Below, piece after piece: positions 14,801 through 25,900 of a stretch of 64,000 bases of DNA; within the stretch, counting starts at the first letter, position 1, and every line of letters starts with the position of its first letter. Location of the stretch: the NCBI RefSeq assembly GCF_017562075.2, contig NC_054084.1, positions 8,888,640 through 8,952,639 of the forward strand, given 5' to 3'. This stretch comes from Anopheles merus. Its lineage: Eukaryota; Arthropoda; Insecta; Diptera; Culicidae. The position numbers and the translations under genes were made by a program. The notes under the pieces are model-generated. The model searched no databases and was not told the DNA's origin. It worked only from the letters and a program-made list of their open reading frames with translations.

Positions 14801-17800
14801 TCGCACATAATCGTAAAGTGGACGCGGTTTGTTTACGGTAGCTTCCAGCCGGTTGCTGCTGTTGCTTGCTTTATCGAGCTGGAAGAAAGTCTAGCGGGTG
14901 CTTTTTTTACCGCTGTCTTATTAGAGCAACATTTTCTTCATAGTTTTCGATTTTATTACGGTTAGTTAATTTTTAAGGTTAGTGTGTGTGCGGAGTTGGT
15001 TCAGCTTCGGTCCGATCCGTCCGTGACACATTCCGGGAAGAATTGAACCGCGCAGGCGGCGTGGCGTTGGGAAAGCTTCAGCCGTATGACCGTCTGACAT
15101 TTCGATCCGGTTGATTGTGGGGCAGTAAAAATTATAATGCCAAAACACAGGTGGTGTTGCTGCCGTACCTTTGATATTTGAGTTTTATTAGCTTGGTTCG
15201 CTTGAACACAATCGATAACGTCTTGTTTCAGTGTTTTTTTTGTTGCTGGTAGAGCTGTAAAAAGTAAATGAGTTGTGATATAATTGATGCAAATACGCAT
15301 CATACACAAAACGTGCGATTGATAGGTGCTTTTGTATGGAAGCTGAGATTAATTTGATTATCATTCAATGATAAAAACACACAACTCAAAATTGACTTGG
15401 GATTGTTGGGATAGAACTAGTATCGTTTGCCATATCTGCTTGCTTGCTATAGCTACTGTTATACTATAGTACTATACTATAGTAACTTATCTCCGAAAAG
15501 AATTCAAAAGGGATCTCTAGAGATCTGAAGAGGATTCGATCGCATTGCCGGTGTTGTGCGGGGTTGCGGTCTTACCACGGCGCTACGAAGACACTGGATA
15601 AAAGGGGGTGTTATATATCTAGTAGTTCTATACTGTGAATTCCAGCATTTGTTTACTGTTGTATAACAGTCACACTTTAGTCAAGAATGCAAGAAATAAT
15701 GTCACACTTTACTCCCTTAAACCTTCTTTAGGCACCAAAACCCAGAGCCAGACAGGTTGGTGTTTATTGGTTGCGTCATTGTGCGCTACTCAACAGACAA
15801 ACTGTCCTGTCCCTGAGGCCTTAAAGGAAAGGCTGTAATATTGGAACTTGCCAGAAAAGAAGACATAACTCGTTAGCACAAGCAATAGATCGTACCCACC
15901 ATCATCCTAGTGCTAGATGGTACTGTGGATCACAAACACGTCACAAAAAAACGATCGTAAAAACAGACTGATCCCAATTAAGAAGGCAATAAATGTAGCC
16001 GCTACACCGCTACTAGGCATGTATATCCGATCAAACCCTCGCCTCAAGGAGAGGGGGGAGGATCAAGAACTTACTGTATCTGCGGCCGATCTTAGCCGCT
16101 TTGTTTGTTGAATGGTTTCTTGCTGCTTGCTGGTAGCATGAGCTTTTCGGCTGTGCTTGTGCCACCGGTTTGTCTGCTGGCACGTCTCACTTGCGTCACG
16201 GTATTAAATTAGAATGTAACAGCACCGCCACCACGATCACCGGTGGCGAAGGTTGCATCTTGCAGCGCGCAACACCGTGCGTCGGTTGGCTGGGTTGCCG
16301 CACACGGTAGTAACGCATAATTATGAGTGTCATTCTGACGTGTCCCTGAAATCGGCTCAAACCTATAGACCGCGCTCAATGCGCTGCATATTGATTGAAG
16401 AGGGTTTGAAATCTAACTGCGTACCACGCATCGGTACGATCACCTTGAATGGCTTAAGCATCGTTTTTATGAAGCAATCTTCCTTCGAGATGCCCACCCC
16501 CGGGGAGCCTAAAGGAAATGGTCAGGAATTAGCCTTTTTTACAACCAACTCCGCACATCGATGGGAGGTTAACCGGCTGCAATAAACGATCGAACCAGGG
16601 TAGTAGGCAGAGGTGGATTATCTAGTGCGCGAAATGCGCCAGCCGGCAGCACCCTTTGCCATTTTGTGCCACAGCCAAACAAGTTTCTCCACCGAAACAG
16701 GATCTTCCTATGATGAATGCGGTCGCTCAGGGTGCTTAATGTGTCACAACACGTTTGTGTAGTGGAGTGCAGATGGAGTTCAGATGTTGCATGATTACAT
16801 TCGCCCCAACCTGCCAAGCCTTTTGGGCAAGACCCACCCGGCAGCCACATTGGTGCCTCGCGGGGTTGGGGTTGGTGCCACTTGTCCAAGGATAACCTCC
16901 TCTTGGTGGTTCACTTTCTCGCCCAACCGAAACCGTGCCAGACCAATTATCTCTCGCCACCGTGTGTCGTGTTCGTGTGTGTTTCCCTGCGTTTGGTTTT
17001 TGTAAAGGGTTCTGTTTTTTTGTTCTTCTCTGTTCTGCAGTCACATTTCCCTTTCACTGCCCAGCCTCGGTTAATTATCGGCGTACACATTTATTTCTCC
17101 GAACCGAGGGCACACATTTCAATGCGCGGTGCAAGAAATGATCGTTTTCCATTCTTTTGTTGAAATTTAAGAACGTAAACTTCTTTCGGTCGTATTCCCG
17201 TGACGACCCAGTGGGTCGACGCTCGTTCAGTCTCGTTCGTGCCAGCTGGTATGAATTTTAATTATGAAACAAATGATCGTAATGTGCAATCTTTTGAAAG
17301 CGGTATTTTAATCCTACGCGCAAAAGGCAGAAGGGAGTGTCCGTCATGTTTCCTGTGCGCCGTGATTTTACGACCCAAGGTTGCGCTTCGTTTGCTGTCG
17401 TGTGAAGGTAGCAGAAGGTTTCACACCTTACACTCTACCATGGCCCTTGCAAGGGTCAGAAAGGTTCAGCCCAGCCGTTTGCCACTGCGACAAATTGGCA
17501 ACCTCTGCTTTGCGCTGGGTTGTAAAAACGAAGAATTCCTCCAGCACCCTCGACCCTTGTCAACATACATTGAGGTAGAGCTGCATGTGAGGATTAGCGA
17601 GAGGATTTGTTTTTTAAATAAAAAAAGGCAAGATTAACATAGCCGCCACTTTTCGTCATGGATGTGTGGATCTTCTTAAGTGCATTTTAAATTATCTGCC
17701 TTCTTTTGTGTGTTAGAAATTTTCATAAAAAATACACACCCCCTTAAACAGAAGCGCTCGCCCGGAACGAACGATTTGGTGCCTGTAAGATTGTCGTAAA

Positions 17801-19869
17801 AACCACACCGCCATGTGAACTGTTTGTTAATAAAAAATGAAATACCCAAAACATTGCATTAAATGAAGAGATGTTCAAATTATCAGGCTCTACCCACACC
17901 CGGAGCATTCCCAGGAGGGGCGCACCCGAATTGCTTCATTTTGTTTTGGTACCAGTGCGCCTTTTGTTGTCCAGCCTGTGACGACATGGCATAAAAATGG
18001 TTGCATATCTAATCGTGCTCATTTAAATTCGCCTTCCCCTTTCGAAAAGAACGGGTCCTTCGCTACTTTCTCATCGACTCTACGAAATTGGACATTTGGT
18101 TACGGGGTGATGGTTTTATCCTTCGTTCGTGTTCTTTTTTTTCGGTTACTCTCCCCTTAAAATACCCACTTTCTTATGGCATTCTTAGAAGCTTTCATCA
18201 AAACTACCGCGCGCTCGCCCGCTCTCTGGATGTGAGGCCGAGAGGAAAAACTATATTTCAAAAACTCATCGCCGAAAACAACGTACCTCGTGGTGGTGGT
18301 GGTGGTGGCGGCGGTACATTCCGTTCCAAAGTCGTCTTCCCGCTTCGTTGCGTTATTAGAAACAAATGAATTTTGAAGATCAAACCATCGCGATAGCAGT
18401 TTCCGGCCATCAATAGCTTAATTACCATTCTGTCTCTTCAGTGGTTCAGGTCTCGGGGCTGCACCTCCGTTTTTTGTTGTCCCGACATCTTGCAGACGCG
18501 GCATTCATCCGCATATGACAACAAAAACGTCTAACTTGCGATCCACGATCCTCGTGTTTGCTGTTGCCACTAGCAAACCGGGACGATTTTATTTTTTATT
18601 TTGTTTATTCTATTTCATTTCGTCGTGGGTCTTCGCTGGTTGTTGGATTTTCTTTCGCATTTTTTGTGTACGGTCACCTTTGAAAGGTGTTCTAGTTGCT
18701 CCGCAAGCATTCCGATCGTGTCTGGCTGTTTTTTTTTTGTTTTTGGTGTAGTTTGGGTTTTTGTTTAGCCATGGGAGATTTTCACAGCTCTCCGGCGTCA
18801 CCGAGCCGTGGCTGTATTTATTAACGCCCGCATGTCTGACCCAAGCGAAGGTGCCCCCGATGCAATCAAAAAACAATTAAAACCAATTTTGTCTACCGTC
18901 ACCTGGACGGCGGAGGGATGCGCTACCGCTGGGGAAGTTGTATTTGTTTTGGGTCGCATTTCTGTTAGCGGATGTTAGATTGTACAAATGGCAGATGCGA
19001 TGAGGAGGGAGTTTTGGTAGCTTTGTCTCTTTGTCATGGAGTAAATGCAAGGTGTGAATGTTTCAAATTCACTGAAGATCGTTGGATGAAATGGATGACA
19101 GGCGCAAGATATCTTAATGCGTTGCTATATTAAAGCTGCTAAACATGAAACAAGCAAGCAAGAAGTTCCAATTGTTCAGAATCATTAACCTGGCATGGTC
19201 TTCGCTCCAAGAATCATAAGGCATTAAATTCACTTTTAACGATCATCTTGTCAACTTCTTGCTTCGTCGAAGTGATTTTTAAACTGTCTTTTGTTTTGTT
19301 TTTTTTTGCATCTAAATTGAATAATATTATTCTTGTCTTGTGACACACCTCCGCCAGAATAGGCCTCGAACGCACGCCGATGCCTTAGTACGCCCAATTT
19401 CCGACAGGAAGCCACGGTCGATTTACGATGCGCGCACGGTGCGTGATTATGCAGCGTGTGCTCTGTGTGGATTCTATTTTGCAGGAAACACGCCATTGCT
19501 CATTCAAAGCCTCTCTCTGTCGCGGTATGCATGAACAGAGTCTTCGGTGCGCCTATTGGTGCACCACCAGCAATCACGAGGCCATTCGGTGAAAATAGAA
19601 ATGAGTTTCGATGCGCGCGCGCGCGCGCTCGCACACATCCACTGCAAACCATTTGACATATCCGGTCATCAACGTGACACACCGGCGGCGGATGTTGCAT
19701 CGGTTACGATCACGACGAGAACGCCTCATTCTGTGGCGCTTAGGCTTTTTCCTCCTTGCGTGTAGGAATAGTACACTTACTTCGATTTCGTTTCGAAGCC
19801 ATTTCACAAAGAAACAGCCACGACAGCCACAGGAAGGGTGTGGGCCCGTTTTAGTATGCTTCAATGCAT

Positions 19870-19902
<33 letters not shown>

Positions 19903-22900
19903 AACCTTCTTGGGTTAGTCACTTGGTGTGTTGTTTAGCCCCAAGCGGTGTGATTTCAACGTCGGTACACTTTGAGCAATAATATGCGCTGCTACTCTTG
20001 ACCGGTTGGGAAGGCTTCGTCTAGTTTCTCAACCAAAGTTTGACGAACCCCATGTCAGGTTGGACACAGTGGGACGACCGGGGTGGTACTGCTTTCTAGG
20101 TGTCGTGCAAGAATATTCATTCCACCAGGGTATGCATCAGCTATTACTGCCAGTAACGGGGCAAGTTCCGAGGGCACCGTTTAGGCAACGAGGCCTTCTG
20201 CTTGCGAGAAACTGCACACGGTACATTAATTCGGAATGTTTACCGATTGCGATAGTTCTGCTGTTCGGCGAACAAAGTCGACGAACGCTTCGCGCTCCAA
20301 AACCCAACCCTTTTATGGATCTTCAAGATATATGGTGAAATTTATAATGCAATCTTTATTACAACCGGCGGATGATAAACTACCGCGCTTAGGTTTATCG
20401 CTTCGTAGGTGTTTATGAGAAATATCCATCACACCTAAACGAGCCTTTCTTGTCATAGCGGTTCCTTAGCGCGTGCTACCTAACTCCAATGTTTGAACAC
20501 ACTGCTCCGTCCAAAACGACGACCCCGCAGCGTCATTGTTCTAGGTGTGCAAGTCGGTAAGCGAAGAGGAAATATTCCCACGCGCTCAACTACCGCGCTG
20601 GTGGACATTCTTGCTCGGCCCCTGCGGATAATAAATTAGATCTTAATTGCCCGCTGACCAAAACAACCAGCCTGGGGCGGCTGCTTTGGAGAAGAGATTC
20701 TTCGCAAAGAACTAGGGTTATTGCGTGCCATTCCAGTAGAGCCGTGGAGCTGTGTGTGTGTGTACAATTATTTTAAAAACTATGCAATTGCACCGGCATT
20801 TCCTTCTGGGGTTCGGTGTAGAAGGATCTTGCCCGCTCAGGTGCGATGAGTCTGACGGACCTGACGCACAAAGGGTGATTTCTTCCCGAGCATGCCGTGA
20901 GCGGGTCCGTTATTTGCACTGGACATTGCAATTGCGTACGGACGGACAGGGTCCATGAGAGTGCCCTGGAGGGATGCACCGTTGTGTGTGACTCATCCTG
21001 TTCAGGGTGAAACCTTCGATCAGGTTCCAGTGTATCTGGAGTGGAGTGCTTGGTGAGTGATCAATCACACCTGCCCTCCGGGAGTCTATTGCCTCACGTA
21101 CAAAATGCCAAGAGCATCACCGTCCGCAAGGGTTTGTGTGTTCCGCAAAACATTCCACACGCAATTACGCATCGACTGAAGACGACCGTCCACCGCTTGT
21201 TGGCAATGTTTCCATATCGCAAATCGCGAAGGAATTGAACACGGGAGCGTAACGTGTGCCACGCCCTCTCCTTCCCACGGTGAGGCTGGGCACACACATG
21301 GAGCAGAGGCAGGGAGGGAGGGTTAATGGGATGCTTACCGGTGTGGTGCAGTAAAAATCTGAATGAAAAATCCCTCGGATTTGTGCCTCGGAATCACGAC
21401 GGACAAAGAACTTCCTTCTTCTGTCCCGGCAGGCAGGCAGCAAAGAGCGCGCAATAACTGTACACTGCCGCCGGGCATTAAACATTTCTTTTGCATTGCT
21501 TTTCTTCTCCCGCGCTCTCCATTCTCGGGACATCTACGTTTCGGGTTTGCAGTACCGAATCGAGACAGAAATGAATGAACGTGCAATGAATGGACCCAAA
21601 CAGAAGAAGCACAGGATGTGTAAGAAGGAACGTCCGTCTTTTCCTAATCGTGAATTATGATACCCTTGCTGCTGCTGCTCCCGAGCCTTTACGAGGTGCC
21701 ACTTAAAACATTCCAGACTTTTACCAAGAGCATTAATCGGTCTTCCCGTGGTGTTGTGCCTTTGGGGCTCTCCTTTTTTTGTGGCATGCATCCCCTTCAT
21801 TTTGCACCCATAAAATCTGCATCAAACGATTGAGAAGCTGCTTGCTAGCGAGATGATGGACCTTCACGGCGGTGCAGCGAGTAATTATTTAACCGTTCGG
21901 TGGGCTCGCAAGAGCTTAATTTCGTTTAGTCCGTAAAAATGCAACATCAACAGTGTGCTGCTTATTCACATCACGCTTTCCCTTTCTCTCTCTCTGTATC
22001 TCGTTTTAGGTACTGGAAGCTCTCCTGCCCAAAATTCTACCCGAAGTACCAGCCCCAACGTACCGAACGGTCACCTGCCGTTGCCCCAGCAGCAATCGCA
22101 GGTCCATCCCCAGCAGCAGCCACAGCAGCAGCAACTGCAGCACCACTCCGGTACGGTGCCGGTGCTACAGGCGCACCAGCAGCAGCAGCAGCAACCCCAG
22201 CCCACGCAGCACCCACCGCAGCAGCATTCCCAGTCCCATTCGCCCTCGCTGCAGCATCCGGCGGCATCCCAGCAGCAAGTGCACCTTCAGCAGCAACAGG
22301 CCGCCCTGCAGGCGGCCCTCCAGCAGCAGCAGCAACCGCCCCTACTGCAGCAGCAAACATCGCAACAGTCATCCCATCATCTTAATAGCAGCTCGAGCAG
22401 CTTAGGCAACATTACGCCCACCTTCGTTGCACAGCCACAGGTAGGTTCGGATGCCCCGAGGACCCGTGCCAGGGCGCGCATTTACTAAAATAATAATGCG
22501 ATTCCTGCTTCGTATGCGAAAATAAACCGACGCTGGAGTTGCGGGAACGCGTTATTAGACGATCACAAATGATCTTACGGTTGCGGGGTTGCTCATCTTC
22601 CCTTCTTTCTTTTGCGCTGTGTCTGTGTAGTAAAGCACCGGAAAGGGTTTATGGCGATATTTGATACACACGCACACAACACAACAACCGGAGCGTGGTG
22701 GATGGGCAATATGTGCCCGATCGTTATCTTGTCCCCTCTTTGTTCGATCTCGTTCTTTTGGGATTGATTTTCCACGCCATTCCTCATTCAGTCAGGCTCC
22801 TAATTTCCCGAGTGAAGATACATAAAAAAACAAAAAACAAAATAACGGAGTAGGAGTGGCCACTGAATTGCAGTCGATTTGTGCCCGGGCACAATCGTGC

Positions 22901-25900
22901 CATCATCAAACTGATACAGATTTGTGCCCATGTGTGCCCCCTTTCTGCCCTGTGTTCTGATGTGTTTACATTCTTCAATCGGAGTGATGTTCGTTTCCCC
23001 TGCTTTCCTGCTGAAAGAAGAATTTAAAAAAAAGATGGACAGACAATAAAAATCTACAGCCAAAACAAAACAAAAAAATAATACATCCCTTTGCAGTGAC
23101 TGGCCCTCCGCCGAGCCCTCCTTCCAGCAGGAGAAACGAAGATGGTTAGGTTCTGTTATTAAATTCGTTAAATTCGAGAGCGTCTTTTGCGTCGCGCATT
23201 TTCTCCCTTTCGCTTCTTGAACGGCCTCTGCCGGGGTCTCTGCTGGGGGACGCGGGAGACTCCGGGAAGGGGGAAATATTTTCTCACGATTTTATTAGTG
23301 GCTGGGCCGTTTTGCCCGGGCTGTTGCTGTTGTTTGTACCATCATTTTGTCGCGACGGTCTCCCGCGCGCGCACCCAGGCAGGAGGGAGAATACCGTGTC
23401 TTTAATGCCTTTTTGCTTCGTTTTGAAATCCCTTTTGGTGTTGGCGGAGGGGGGGTGGGGGGGGGGGGATTTGGAAATTTGGTAGAATGACTTATGGTTT
23501 TATCGCACGCATCGATGCAACCGAAACACTCTTGAAATTATTTCCCGTCCGATTGGGGGACTCGTTGCCTTTTCGCTGCCTTTAATGGGAAGCGTTCGCT
23601 CGCTGCTGGTGCTGCTGCTGCCACGCTAATTCGATCGCTTCGCTTTGTTGTGGGATTGTGTGTGTGTGTGTGTGTGTTGCTGCTACCCCACAACCTCTTA
23701 GCAAAAAACCAGACACAGTGAAGAAAATTGAGCCCTTTTTTTACTGCCCAAATCGTAAAACGTTCAATTATTCCTCTTTATTCTAATGATATCGTCCTTC
23801 GTGGGGAGGGGATGAATATTATTATTCGAAATTATATTAGTTTCGACAGTTTCAAGTGTCGGTTTAATAGTTTTGGGTCACCGAACCGTTTTCGCGGCGA
23901 GGAAGAGTTTCGCGTGAGCGGTCTAAATGGACTGAAAATGCCACCAATTATTAATAATTGTGTTTTACCCCACTTCTAAGCCTAATTTTATGCTATCTTT
24001 TCGATACGAATTGCATCATCGATTGGCTTCCATTTCAATTAGCCAAACGCGCATACGTAGTGCACCCCGCCGCACCCATACCAGGCACGTCCATTAGCAC
24101 CGATTATCGCTGTTGAAAGTCCCGGCAAATATGCGTACCCAAATTGTGTGCACCGACCGTAACAATTATGGTGGCATCCACGCCGAGAAAGCCTGATCCG
24201 CTGGAGCAGGTTCGTGAAGAGGAGCAGTTAGATAGCTCGGGTTGTGTGACTTGCACGAATCTCGTCCATCCGAAGATGATGATAGTTTCGAACAGAGGCC
24301 GAAACACAGTGACAAAATAATGGGCTTTGTGTTTGTGATATTCCAGTGGGAAAAATGCTTAATGTTGGATGGGTTAAGTTCATAATCACCGGGGTTGTCT
24401 AAACGAACACGAGAGTACGGGGGGAGCACATCGTACATGTTTTTGAAACTTCCCTTTTCTTAAATTCTAACATTTCATGTTTTCATTCTTTTCCCTTCTC
24501 GTTCCATACGCGCCATAGTCTCCGACTGTGAATTCCTTTAAAACGGCGTCCCTCAACGGTGTTGGTTTGCACGTGAACGGAGGAGGGGATTTAAATATGC
24601 CCGGTGGTCCAACGGTAACGCCCGGGACACCGAACACAAAGGCAAAGGTAAGTAGGCAAGCAGCGGGATGCCTGACTGACCGGTTGCTGCGAGCGAGCGA
24701 GTCATCCATTTCCGGTCTCAATTTCACGACTCACGCGATATGCATGCAGCGAGACGTTTGGTGGTGATGGTGGTGATACATTTTCAACCTAATGCAGGAT
24801 CCAGCCTCATGACATGAGGTCCTCCAAACTCCAACGCTGGGGCACGCCCTCAGCTTCTTTGCATCACAAAGAGTTTCTCATCGTTAACAGCTTTGCAACT
24901 CTCTAAAAAGTCTTCTTTATCGCGAGTCAACGATCTTGCCATTTGTTGTTTTCGCAAAAAGGAAGAAGGCGTTAGAGATTAGTGCAAAATAAAATGTGCA
25001 TTTGAATTGACTTCGTGCGCGGATGAGAAGATTCTCACGCTGACGCCCAATCGGACACGGTTCGGCAAACGTAACGCGGCGCGCGAGCCGAGGTTTTTGG
25101 CCAAAGATGTCCATCTATCGGCTGTCATCATCATCTTCCATTTTTAAGACAGACAAGGGGGCAGGAGGGTGGGGGGGACCTATCATCATCGCGTCACGCG
25201 TGTCTGACGGTGCAGTTTTACGCCACCGACCAATGCCCTTTTCTTGTTTCGGTTTCGGCTGCGATGCGAAACTTTTCTGGGTGCGCCGTTTTTAAGATGC
25301 AGTTTTTTTGTTGTTGCGTTGATGCAAAAGGAGATTGCGATGAAATAACACGAGCGCGCGTTAGCAAAAAAAAGAACAATTTCAGGCTCCTAATTAATCG
25401 TTCGTTATTTGCAATTTCCTGTGGCAAGGCCGAAACCGTGCATTTTAAGACGCTTGCCGTTCAACACACTCTCGGGTTTCGGAACAATTCGTTAGGCTTG
25501 ACTTTTATGCAACCGGATACACTACTTAGCGCAATTAATGCGCTGCAACTGGAAATGAGATTATTGTGTGGGTTTGGGGTTTTTCTTTGGTTTTTACAAT
25601 TAACATCTTTCTTTAATTTGCCCTTATTTGAATTCTTCAACAGGATGTATCACCACGGGTGAAGATCGTCGTCGCGCTCTACCCCTTCAAGGCAATCGAA
25701 AGTGGTGACCTTTCGCTAGAAAAGGTGATTTCACTAGTACAAAAGATATAAGAGCCCACCGAGTACTAATCTTAACAACCCGGTATTTCCAGAATGCCGA
25801 ATATGAGGTGATCGACGATTCACAGGAGCACTGGTGGAAGGTAAAGGACCAGCATGGTACGATCGGCTACATTCCGAGCAACTACGTCAAGGAGAAGGAG

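Larger units (their letters stand above)
8864..22009 (+). other. Btk29A intron 1 (about 13.1 kb)
   Basis: The donor is GTAAGAG and the acceptor TCGTTTTAG. The intron holds simple repeats (CA-rich 9471-9513, CT 10807-10832, TG 13898-13917, GGT about 18290-18312, GC about 19613-19628, CA 19870-19901) and a tRNA-derived SINE near 15462-15592. Two overlapping GC-rich ORFs occur at 9013-9590, but neither splices into the kinase frame without a stop. Its size and position make it a likely place for enhancers or alternative promoters, but I see no specific site I can name. Confidence 0.65.

Noticed and set aside
15532..15592. Functional tRNA gene
   Set aside because: The A and B boxes are degenerate, the cloverleaf does not close and a repeat tail follows, so a SINE is the better reading.
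21939..22385. Ala-rich ORFs overlapping the Gln-rich exon on both strands
   Set aside because: CAG/GCA/AGC repeats are open in every frame. Only the frame that joins exons 8863 and 24519 in phase leads into the kinase.
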